Of a stretch of DNA of 64,000 nucleotides, positions 1 through 10,004 are shown piece after piece. The translations under genes were made by a program, and so were the position numbers. Numbering within the stretch: position 1 is the first letter of the stretch; each line of letters opens with the position of its first letter. Location: NCBI GenBank assembly GCA_950097015.1, contig CATNEN010000039.1, positions 19,585,501 to 19,649,500 on the forward strand, in the 5' to 3' direction. This DNA is from Macrostomum hystrix. Taxonomy: Eukaryota > Platyhelminthes > Macrostomidae. The notes under the pieces are model-generated. The model had not been told where the DNA came from and ran no database searches. It saw only the letters and a list, made by a program, of their open reading frames with translations.

Positions 1-632
1 TTTTCTATAGACAAAAATCTTTATTATTAATCTTAAGGTCTCAAGCTGTGTGCTGTCCATATTAGCAAAATTGCAAGGTAAAAATTTAAAAGATTTAGAA
101 GAACAAGATTTTTATTTTTACTATAGAGTTGTATGACTCTATGGTCTTGTGACTATCTGCTTGTTTTGTTACTATTTATTATACTATTTATCCTCTATCC
201 TCTATCTTCCTTTTTTAATACCTTGAATGGTCATTTTTTCACTATAATTAACTTGTTCGTATATCTAAGAAAAAATGAAAAGCCTTTAGCTTTTTAACTA
301 TTGACTTTATTGACTGTCATTAACTAGATTTTTTATAGTTTCTTCATCCATTTCAGAAAACCAAAAATATGTAAAGAATCCAGAAAAAGTAAATGTAGCT
401 CAATAAATTAGATTTAAGTAATAAATATTGTCTGTCCATAGCATTTGTAAGCTTAACAAAATAGCTACATTTAACTAGCTAAATACCAGAATGGACTGTA
501 TTAGACCAAAACATACTGCAACTGACCACAAAGGACTGTAATAAAACTACTTTATAATAAACCCAGAGTCAGATATTTTATATTTCTTTGAGCAACTTTA
601 GTAACTTACTTTACTTTGTTCACTTGGTAACT
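1..632. other. AT-rich leading spacer
   Basis: No convincing exon, RNA gene or mobile element is visible here. The stretch is AT-rich with many stops in all frames. It probably holds the 5' flank, and perhaps an untranslated exon, of the PNPO-like gene that follows. Confidence 0.5.
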
Positions 633-2502
633 ATGTTCCAGTTAATGTCCAATTTAACCTGGACTAATCTCCAATGTCCACAGGAAGCTATTGCCAGTGG
701 CTTTGCAAGTCCTTATAAGCTTTTTACTTGTTGGCAGCGTGAAGTGTCCGCTAAAGGTAAAGATGGCATTGTAGCAACAATTGCAGCTTTGGCAACTGTT
801 GGGTCAGACAGTCAATCAAGTCGACCATCTCAGCGACCAATACAGATTTTTAATGACACTGATAGAAATAGGACTGAATTCTCATTCTTGTCCATTGATG
901 GTAGTAGAAAGGTGAAGATAAAACATTAATTTGCTAATTTACTTTTTACCTTTACAATGGCTGAGAACAAAATCTGAATGTGTATTTGTCTGCCTCTAAC
1001 AGATAAGCCAGTTGCGATGCAACAGCAGAGCCTCTCTTCTATTTAACTGGTACCAGTATGGCCGCTATGTTACTATTGAAGGCACGACAAGCATTGTGTC
1101 TGGAGATTCAAACCAGATTGTCCAGTTATTCAACAGCGGGTTCCCACCAGCCATCAGAGCTGCCTTTGTTGCCTCGGGAAGTCTCCAGAGTCAGCCGCTA
1201 GCTGCTGAACAGGCTGGGGAAATTGCTGACAGGACCAGGTCAGAGAGCTGTGACATGAGTTCTCGGATCTCTTATCACTTTTTGAAGGGTATTCAAACAT
1301 TAACTGCTCTTGCTCTTCGAAGACAGAAATTGGGTGGAATTGGCGACTCATCCTAATCCCTCAAGTCAATCTTACAGCCACCTCACTCCACGCTTATGAA
1401 CAGCCACCTCACTCTGCAGAATGTTTAATAATCAGCGAAATATGCAGAATTGCCTCCTCGCTGGCTGTAGGTCTTGAGTCACAAAATGATTGCACGCCAT
1501 TGCCCGCAGCCCTCCTGCAATTATTATTATTACACCAGAAAATTGACAACCACCTCACTCTGCAGATTTCCTCAATCCCTCAGTCAAAAGTGACAGCTCC
1601 CTCACTCCACAGAATTGACAGCCACCTCAGTGACCTCACTCCACAAATTGACAGCTGACAGCTAGCTTACTTCGCGGCTTGCCATAAACTCTCAGTCAGA
1701 ATTGACAGCCACCTCACTACGCGGTTATCCCCGAACCCTCAGTATTAATTGACAGCCACCTCACTCCATGCCTATCCCCAAACCCTCAGTCAGAATGGAC
1801 AGCCACCTCACTCCACGGTTATCCCCAAACCCTCAGTCAGAATGGACAGCCACCTCACTCCACGGTTATCCCCAAACCCTCAGTCAGAATTGACAACCAC
1901 CTCACTCCAAGCCTATCCCAAAGCCTCAGTCAGAAGTTTCAGAATTGACAACAACCTCACTCCATGCCTATCCCCAAACCCTCAGTCAGAATGGACAGCC
2001 ACCTCACTCCACGCCTATCCCCAAACCCTCAGTCAGAATTTTCAGAATTGACAGCCATCTCACTCCATGCCTATCCCCAAAACCTCTGTTAGAATGGACA
2101 GCCACCTCACTCCACGCCTGTCCTCTAAACCTCTGTTAGAATGGACAGCCACCTCACTCCACGCCTGACCCCAAAACCCCAGGCAGAACTTCAGAAGTGA
2201 CAGCCACCTCAGTCCCTATTTCTTTTAACCCTATAAACAGGTCTTTGTTAGCGCTCGATGATGCCAGCAAAGATCAGCCACCGGATGCCATGGTGCTGGT
2301 GCGTCTAAAGCCAGATTACTACGAGTTCTATCAGGCTAACGAATCAGATGTCTGTTCCGCTGTCAGGTTGGCATATTTCAATCAGTCTGATGGCAACAAT
2401 CCGACTGCACTGACAAGCGACAACAGCGCCAACATATCCGTTGATAATGTAGTATCTTTTTCTGGCGATGGTGGCTGGCTTATTCAGCAGCTCTGCCCTT
2501 GA
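633..2502 (+). CDS. Divergent pyridoxamine 5'-phosphate oxidase-like protein (3 exons)
   Basis: Exons 633-911, 1003-1238 and 2241-2502 join with matching phases (0, then 2/1) and GT-AG introns, giving about 258 residues, close to the 261 of human PNPO. Homology is seen in three blocks: SPYKLFTCW near the N-terminus (family DPVKQFAAW); FSFLSIDGSRK followed across the first intron by ISQLRCNSRASLLFNWY (family [25 protein letters not shown]); and a C-terminal GGWLIQQLCP (family WLYERLAP). PNPO uses FMN to oxidise pyridoxamine or pyridoxine phosphate to pyridoxal phosphate. Here the C-terminal QGQxxRLHDR segment reads QANESDVCSAVR, so the substrate-binding Arg and His are not conserved. It may be a PNPO-like flavoprotein rather than an active oxidase. 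The start ATG at 633 is the first in frame; an upstream exon is possible. Intron 2 holds a minisatellite and a SINE fragment. Confidence 0.75.
1432..1530 (+). mobile_element. SINE 3' fragment (family A)
   Basis: This stretch matches the 3' third of the tRNA-derived SINE copies elsewhere in the window. It shares gcagaattgcctcctcgctg and gcccgcagccctcctgcaat, and ends in an ATT-rich tail. The tRNA head is missing. It lies in intron 2 of the PNPO-like gene. Confidence 0.75.
1545..2215. repeat. Minisatellite, about 47-bp unit, PNPO-like intron 2
   Basis: Imperfect tandem copies beginning cagccacctcactccacgcc and ending with the phrase ccctcagtcagaat. The array fills most of the intron and stops about 25 bases before the acceptor at 2240. 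Short reading frames through it are repeat artefacts. Confidence 0.9.
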
Positions 2503-2739
2503 CTAAACTGACTAAACTAAACTACTAATGAAATTTTTGCCGATTAGCACTTTGTGCCGCAATATCCGTAATGAAAAAACTTTATTGGACAATAAGATTC
2601 AGGCAAAAAATAGTTTTATCTAAATATATCGTTTGTTTATTCATTTTAGAGAATAAGCTGCGTAGCATAATCAATGCAAAGTAGATTTATAGTAAGAATT
2701 CATAATTAAAGACAAATTTTATGTTTCAAATTGCTTCAG
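2503..2739. other. Short spacer between PNPO-like and PTP genes
   Basis: AT-rich sequence without a recognisable feature. The tract before 2740 ends in a plausible acceptor (attgcttcag), so an upstream PTP exon may exist that I could not identify. Confidence 0.4.
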
Positions 2740-5700
2740 TCCGCAACGACTGCTGCTCCTGCTTCGGAGGCAGCGGAAGCCGATGCCTCCTTCGCCGAAG
2801 ACGAGGCCCATGACAATTGTGATAGTTCAGTTCTATGCAAATCTGATTCTATGACAATGCCTCATGCAGCAAGATTCAGTGGCCAGGATTTCCAAGAAAC
2901 AAGCCGTCATCAAATTCTCGACACTGTTGAGAAAGCAGCCGTTAGCAATCTGTCAAATCCACCAGTAGCATCTGTCAGCAGTCCGTCAGACCCAACAGTA
3001 GCATCTGTCAGCAGTCCGTCAGACCCAACAGTAGCATCTGTCAGCAGTCCGTCAGACACACCAGTAGCATCTGTCAGCAGTCCGTCAGACACACCAGTTG
3101 CATCCGTCAGCAGTCCGTCAGACCCAACAGTAGCATCTGTCAGCAGTCCGTCAGACCCAACAGTAGCATTTGTCAGCAGTCCGTCAGACCCAACAGTAGC
3201 ATTTGTCAGCAGTCCGTCAGACCCACCAGTAGCATCTGTCAGCAGTCCGTCAGACCCAACAGTAGCATCTGTCAGCAGTCCGTCAGACACACCAGTAGCA
3301 TCTGTCAGCAGTCCGTCAGACCCACCAGTTGCATCTGTCAACAGTCCGTCAGACCCAAAAGTAGCATCCGTCAGCAGTCCGTCAGACCCAACAGTAGCAT
3401 CTGTCAGCAGTCCGTCAGACCCAACAGTAGCATTTGTCAGCAGTCCGTCAGACCCAACAGTAGCATTTGTCAGCAGTCCGTCAGACCCAACAGTAGCATT
3501 TGCCAGCAGTCCGTCAGACCCACCAGTAGCATCTGTCAGCAGTCCGTCAGACCCAACAGTAGCATTTGCCAGCAGTCCGTCAGACCCAACAGTAGCATTT
3601 GCCAGCAGTCCGTCAGACCCACCAGTAGCATCTGTCAGCAGTCCGTCAGACCCAACAGTAGCATCTGCCAGCAGTCCGTCAGACCCACCAATTGAATCCG
3701 TCAGCAGTCCGTCAGACCCACCAGTTGCATCTGTCAGCAGTCCGTCAGACCCACCAGTTATTTCTGTCAGCTGTCCGGCAGAAAATCAACCAGGCGACGA
3801 AGAAGACCACGATGACTCTAATTCAATGGATTCAGGCGTGACGGCCTCGCCGCATCCGAATCACCGCGAGATGCTATCCTACGCCGAACTCGAGCTCAAT
3901 TACAACGACGAAAGAGACGCCTGGTCCGATGCTATGCGGCGCATCGAACGACTTACCGATCGCGATTCATTCTCCTTGGCAACAGATGCGGCGCGGTTGC
4001 CAGGCAACGAGAAACGCAACAGATATCCGGACATTGTGCCGTACGATTGGAGCCGGGTACGGCTGAATGGCTCGCCTGGTGGCAGCGACTACATCAATGC
4101 CAGCAGGGTGGAAGTGCGACGGGCTGGTGAGAAACTCAACTACAGTGTACTCAAACAACGTTTTAGAGCAGTGTACTCATACAATATCTTAGAGCAGTGT
4201 ACTCAAACTTCCTCTTAGAGCAGTGTACTCAGACAATATCTTAGAGCAGTGTACTCAGGCAATTTTTAGAGCACTGTACTCAAAATACCTCTTAGAGCAG
4301 TTTACTCAAACTACTTCTTGGCTCTTAGAGCAGTGTACTCAAACAAACTCTTAGAACAGTGTACTCAAACAATATCTTAGAGCAGTGTACTCAAACTTCC
4401 TCTTAGAGCAGTGTACTCAGACAATATCTTAGAGCAGTGTACTCAAACTACCTCTTAGAGCAGTGTATTCAGACAATATCTTAGAGCAGTATACTCAGGC
4501 AATTTTTAGAGCACTGTACTCAAAATACCTCTTAGAGCAGTTTACTCAAACTACTTCTTGGCTCTTAGAGCAGTGTACTCAAACAAACTCTTAGAACAGT
4601 GTACTCAAACAATGTCTTAGAGCAGTGTACTCAAGCAAACTCTTAGAGCAGTATACTCAAACTACATCTTTGAGCAGTATACTCAAACTACATCTTTGAG
4701 CAGTATACTCAAACTACATCTTTGAGCAGTATACTCAAACTACATCTTTGAGCAGTATACTCAAACTACATCTTTGAGCAGTATACTCAAACTACTCTTT
4801 TGAGCAGTGTAGTCAAGCAAACTCTTAAAGCAGTATACTGAAACAAACTTATGCAAATGGAAAATTTCTGCAGGCCGGGTGTACCTGATTACCCAGGGCC
4901 CGCTGCCGCACACTGTTAGCCACTTCTGGTTAATGGCCTGGCAGTCGGGCAGTCCTGGCATTCTAATGCTCTGCCGAACCTTGGAGGCTGGCGGACTAAA
5001 GAAATGCGCCGAATATTATCCAACTAGCCAAGAGCCGAGGTGCGTGAAGTAGTTTATTTTGCGAATTGTGAAGACGCGGCTGATAATTGTGTTTTTTTAC
5101 TATTCAATATCCAGGTTAGAATTTCCAGAAGTGAACCTTTCTGTTGAACTGCTAAGCCAGTCTAGTCAGCTTAACGCTGATCCCGACTGTAACCCGTGGA
5201 TTGAGCGCCGGCTTCGCCTAATCTATAGCGGCGTGGAAGACTGCAAGAATCGAACTCGCGACCTAATCCATTTACAATTCACCGCCTGGCCAGATTTTGG
5301 CCAACCGCCAAGCGGTCCGGCCGGCTTTCTCAACTATTTGGGAGCTGCCAAAACTGCCGGCATACTGGACTGTCGGACAGCTCCGCCCATTGTTCACTGT
5401 TCAGCCGGGGCTGGCCGGGCTGGCTGCTTCGTCCTAGTCGACGCCTGCTTGGCTATCGCCGCCAGGCAAGGCACACTGTACGGCCTGGATCCGCTGCTGG
5501 AACTGCGCGAAATGCGCGCGCAAAGGCCCGGCCTGGTGCAGACTCCGGGCCAGCTGCGCTTCTGCTTCAGGGCTATTGTGGCCGGAGCTAGGGGATTATT
5601 GGCGGCCGGCGGTGACAAATTTCCGCGATTCCGTCCCGAGGACTGTCCGGACCGGTGAGAATCTAAATTATCATTGTATTCCGTTTTACCAATTCTCACT

Positions 5701-7263
5701 GTGTCTATTCTCATTTCAATCTCAAATTGAAAGGAATTTCAATCTCAGACCAATCCTAATTTCAAATCAATCTCAATTCAAAGTATATCCCAATCCAAAA
5801 ACAATCCTAATCCCAAACCAATCCTAATCCCAAACCAATCCTAATCCCAAACGAATCCTAATAAATCAGTCCGGGAATTAATCTCGATTCTTAATCAACA
5901 TTTTCCAAATCAATCCCAATCCCACATAAATCCCAATCCCACATCAATCCCAATCTCCCATCCATCCCAATCCCACATCAATCACCATCCCAAATCAATC
6001 CCAATCCCACATCAATCACAATCCCACATCAATCCCAATCCCAAAATCAATCCCAATCCCACATCAATCCCAATCCCACATCAATCCCAATCCCAAATCA
6101 ATCCCAACCCCACATCAATCACAATCCCACATCAATCCCAATCCCAAATCTATCCCAAATTCCAAATCAATCCCAATCCCAAATCAATCCCAATCCCAAA
6201 TTCAATCCCAATCACACATCAATCCCAATCCCACTTCAATCCCAATCCCAAATCAATCCCAATCCTAAATCAATCCCAATCCCACATCAATCCCAATCCC
6301 AAAATCAATCCCAATCCCAAATCTATCCCAAATTCCACATCAATCCCAATCCCACATCAATCCCAATCCCAAATCAATCCCAATCCCACATCAATCACAA
6401 TCCCACATCAATCCCAATCCCAAATCTATCCCAAATTCCAAATCAATCCCTATCCCAAATCAATCCCAATCCCAAAATCAATCCCAATCCCACATCTATC
6501 CCAAATTCCAAATCAATCCCTATCCCAAATCAATCCCAATCCCAAATCAATCCCAATCCCAAATCAATCCCAATCCCACATCAATCACAATCCCACATCA
6601 ATCCCAATCCCAAATCTATCCCAAATTCCAAATCAATCCCTATCCCAAATCAATCCCAATCCCAAAATCAATCCCAATCCCAAATCTATCCCAAATTCCA
6701 CATCAATCCCAATCCCACATCAATCCCAATCCCAAAATCAATCCCAATCCCAAATCTATCCCAAATTCCAAATCAATCCCAAATCAATCACAATCCCAAT
6801 CCCAATCCCACCACCGAATTCCTCGGTCAGGCTGTCTTCAGCTCCGAGGACGCCGGAGCCAGACATCGAAGAGCTGCTCCGTCAGAACCTGGAGGCCCAG
6901 CGGCGCAACTTGCACAGCTGCAGGCGAGGCTCCGACCTGCCAGCTACCTGCCGGCCTAATGCCGCTAGCGCCGAATCAGACCGCGTCGCCTCGGACAATT
7001 CGCCGCCGTCGACGCCGTCGCCATTGTCGACGGCTTGCGGTCCGCGGCGTCGGCCATTGTCGGAGCGCAGCCAGCGCAGTCGGGAAGCCGCGGCGGCGAT
7101 GCGCGAGGCGGCCGTAGCCGCTGGTGGCAGACTGTCCAGTCGCAGCCTGCTGCTCCGTCGGCTGCAGTCGGACTCGACAGGAACCGCCGCCGCGGCGGCA
7201 GCTTTGGCTGTCTTGGCTTGCGTAGCCGGCCTATTGGCCTACTCGTTGATTGGCGGGAAATGA
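2740..7263 (+). CDS. PTP1B/TCPTP-like tyrosine phosphatase with tail anchor (4 exons)
   Basis: Exons 2740-4126, 4874-5039, 5115-5654 and 6831-7263 agree in phase and have GT-AG borders, giving about 841 residues plus an unresolved N-terminus. The catalytic domain shows the KRNRYPDIVPYD phosphotyrosine loop, ITQGPLPHTVSHFWLM, the WPDFGQP loop with its general acid, the HCSAGAGRAG P-loop with the nucleophilic Cys, and the Q-loop QTPGQLRF. This family removes phosphate from phosphotyrosine, often on receptor kinases. The last exon is basic, Ser-rich and low complexity, and ends in a hydrophobic Ala/Leu/Val segment just before the stop. This looks like the ER tail anchor of PTPN1. Two oddities stand out. 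The N-terminal part carries about 25 copies of an 11-residue repeat (SSPSDPTVASV). The P-loop Arg is followed by Ala instead of the usual Ser/Thr. The true start codon was not found; 2740 is an exon edge. Confidence 0.88.
2955..3775 (+). repeat. Coding 33-bp minisatellite in the PTP exon
   Basis: About 25 copies of a 33-bp unit starting cagtccgtcagacccaacag keep one frame open and encode an 11-residue Ser/Pro/Val/Asp repeat. The unit length is a multiple of three and no copy carries a stop, unlike most intronic arrays here. The antisense frame is also open, which is a by-product of the unit. An intronic origin cannot be fully excluded, because an acceptor-like site (gtccggcag) lies just after the array at about 3780. 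Confidence 0.85.
4150..4850. repeat. Minisatellite in PTP intron 1 (about 26-bp unit)
   Basis: Tandem imperfect copies of cttagagcagtgtactcaaa with variable spacing, changing gradually to a ctttgagcagtatactcaaa variant at the 3' side. The array starts about 20 bases after the donor at 4127 and ends about 25 bases before the acceptor at 4873. Confidence 0.9.
5735..6812. repeat. Minisatellite in PTP intron 3 (about 18-bp unit)
   Basis: More than 1 kb of degenerate copies of aatcccaatcccaaatc and aatcccaatcccacatc. The array is strongly asymmetric: nearly no G on the + (sense) strand. It runs almost to the acceptor at 6830. Confidence 0.92.
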
Positions 7264-7715
7264 GATTCCATTCTTTTTACCCTCGGCTGGGCTAGTGATT
7301 TCCGTGTTCCATTAATTTAGTTGAAATATTCTCGTTATTTTTTTCCCACTGGGTCAACACCACGCTGATATTCCAAATACCCGCTGCCTACGTCACGGTA
7401 GCTCCGAAACCCGAATGATTGATTTTCTTGAAAGTCCAACAAGTATATCAAAACGTTTATGGCGAATCCATATGGGTTTAATAATAAAATAATTAAAAAG
7501 TATGATGGATAGAAAAAAACTACCTATGTTGCCTGTTATTGGTGGACGAGAATCGTTGAATATCACAACGACGCAGATGTGTTTGTGATTCTGGAAGTTG
7601 CTTCATCGGATAGAGCGGATTTTATTTTAGGCGGTGTTTTGGATTTTCATGGCGAATGTTTGAATATTTTGGGTGATGCAGAATAAAGAAGATTTGGGTA
7701 TTTAAGATAACTCAC

Positions 7716-7716
<1 letters not shown>
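7264..7716. other. PTP 3' flank
   Basis: AT-rich sequence after the PTP stop codon. An aataataaaataattaaa stretch near 7480 could serve for polyadenylation, but this is not certain. No other feature is seen. Confidence 0.4.
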
Positions 7717-7761
<45 letters not shown>

Positions 7762-8124
7762 TAATAATAATAATTGCAGGAGGGCTGCGGGCAATGACGC
7801 ATCATTTGGTGACACTAGACCCGCAGCCAGCGAGGAGGCAATTCTGCCTATTTCGCTGACTCCTGAGCACACACACACACAGATACTGTAGCGCAAGCAC
7901 ACGCTCACACAGGTGTGTACATCTGCCCTGACTTTCGCATCGTCAGGCAGTGTACACTCTCACTGTGCCTTGGAGGTTGGCCCACAAGGGCGTAAATTGC
8001 ACGACAAGCCACCAAGCCTTCTCTCCGCGGCTGCGCCCCAAATGAATGTGTTCTTGCCGCAGAATCGAGCTTAGGGACCTTGGCGCGAGAGGCAAACGCG
8101 ATAACCGCTCTGCCACCGACCCCC
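7717..8124 (-). mobile_element. Full-length tRNA-derived SINE, family A
   Basis: Read on the minus strand, the element begins gggggtcggtggcagagcgg, a Ser/Leu-tRNA-like box A. A box-B-like stretch (cttggcgcgaga-side reversed, with agctcgattctg) follows, then a body containing tcatttggggcgcagccgcg, and the 3' end gcagccctcctgcaattatt with a long ATT microsatellite. The same order is seen in at least five other copies in this window. No protein is encoded; such elements depend on a LINE reverse transcriptase. Confidence 0.9.
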
Positions 8125-8784
8125 TATAATAACTCCCTGTGGTCCTTCTACTTTTTCTGCCAAAGTTGACTTATTATCCGATAATAAAGTTACAAACTGT
8201 CCTCCTTTTAAGTTGCCTAATTATTAAGTTGCTAAGGAGGAGACACAAGGCCACAATTTTTCTCAAACGCATATTTGCATGTTCTGTTTATATTTTGATT
8301 GCATAAATTGCTGCAATTACTTAATTGCTTGCTATCTTTAATTTGTACTTTTGTACATTTACAGCAATAGCTTGTTGCGTTAATTTGCAATATTCATCGC
8401 ACTTAAAATGATTTCGGTTTGCTATGTCAGTACTTGAAATACTACTGATTAGAGTTAATGAGTAGAAATATGCGTTTATTAATATAATATTTTTGTTAGC
8501 GCTTCCTTCAATAAGTCGTTCGCGCTTTTTCAATGTTGATGAGCCAACATTGTCTTTTTATCCAGTTCTGATTTGCTATCCGCTGCGATAGCAATTAATT
8601 TTGATACCTTATTTTCAACACTATGCACATTTACTTGTTTCTTTTTTCATTTTTCAAATTTGAGTTCTCAAATTTTTGCGTGCTAACGCTAACAACGATT
8701 ATATAATTTTTAATTGTTTCACAAATTTATATTTTTAATTAAACGTTGGCTAAGGCAAAAAAATTCATTTCATTTCGGCTGAAA
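8125..8784. other. AT-rich spacer before the 21-bp array
   Basis: No supported gene or repeat. Reading frames are short and AT-driven. Confidence 0.4.
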
Positions 8785-9838
8785 ACTTTAAATCTCCCTG
8801 ACCAACTTTGACTCTCCCTCCGACACACCTTGACTCTCCTTTTGACCAACTTTGACTCTGTCTGACCCACTTTGAATCTCTCTGACCTACTTAAACTCTC
8901 TCTGACCTACTTAAACTCTCTCTGACCTACTTAAACTCTCTCTGACCTACTTTAACTCTCTCTGACCTACTTTAACTCTCTCTGACCTACTTTGACTCTC
9001 TCTGACCTACTTTGACTCTCTCTGACCCACTTTGACTCTCTCTGACCCACTTTGACTCTCTCCGACCCAATTTGACTCTTCCTCCGACCCACTTTGACTC
9101 TCTCTGACCTACTTTGACTCTCTCTGACCCACTTTGACTCTACCTCTGACCCACTTTGACTCTCCCTCCGACCCAATTTGAATCTTCCTCCGACCCACTT
9201 TGAATCTCTCTGACCCACTTTGACTCTCTCTGACCTACTTTGACTCTCTCTGACCCACTTTGACTCTCTCTGACCCACTTTGACTCTCTCTGACCCACTT
9301 TGACTCTCTCCGACCCAATTTGACTCTTCCTCCGACCCACTTTGACTCTCTCTGACCTACTTTGACTCTCTCTGACCCACTTTGACTCTACCTCTGACCC
9401 ACTTTGACTCTCCCTCCGACCCAATTTGAATCTTCCTCCGACCCACTTTGAATCTCTCTGACCCACTTTGACCCCGTCTGACCAACTTTGACTCTACCTC
9501 TGATCCACCTTGAATCTCTCTGACCAACTTTGACTCTACCTCTGACACACTTGAATCTCTCTGACCCACTTTGACCCCGTCTGACCAACTTTGACTCTAC
9601 CTCTGATCCACCTTGAATCTCTCTGACCCACTTTGACTCTCCTTTTGACCAACTTAGACTCTACATTTTACCCACTTTGACTCTGTCTGACCCACTTTGA
9701 ATCTTTCTGACCCACTTTGACTCTCTTCGACCCAATTTGACTCTTCCTCCGACCCACTTTGACTCTCTCTGACCCACTTGGACTCTTTCTGACCTACTTT
9801 GACTCTCTGTGGTTCACTTTGACTCCGACCCACTGCAA
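8785..9838. repeat. Minisatellite upstream of the AF10-like gene (about 20-bp unit)
   Basis: About fifty degenerate copies of tgacccactttgactctctc and relatives (tgacctactttgac, tccgacccaatttgac). A block near 9060-9220 recurs at 9310-9460, so longer segments have been copied as well. The minus-strand frames rich in SERVKVGQ are by-products. The array ends about 165 bases before the AF10-like start codon. Confidence 0.92.
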
Positions 9839-10004
9839 GTCAATATTAACTAGCCGAGATGAAGTTATCTCAAACTAATTTCTATTTTACTGTAAAGTTT
9901 TCAATTTGATAAACTGATAGTTTTCTTTTTTCAAGTTTAGCATTTATCATTTCAACAAACAAAAGTTTCAGCAGCCAAGAAATCCTAAAGTATAGGAGAA
10001 ACCC

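Noticed and set aside
2910-3341. Long minus-strand frame opposite the PTP repeat
   Set aside because: A 33-bp repeat without stops on one strand readily gives an open frame on the other. It has no conserved domain and lies antisense to a supported exon.
8967-9588. Minus-strand frames rich in SERVKVGQ
   Set aside because: Translation of the 20-bp array; no start context and no non-repeat portion.
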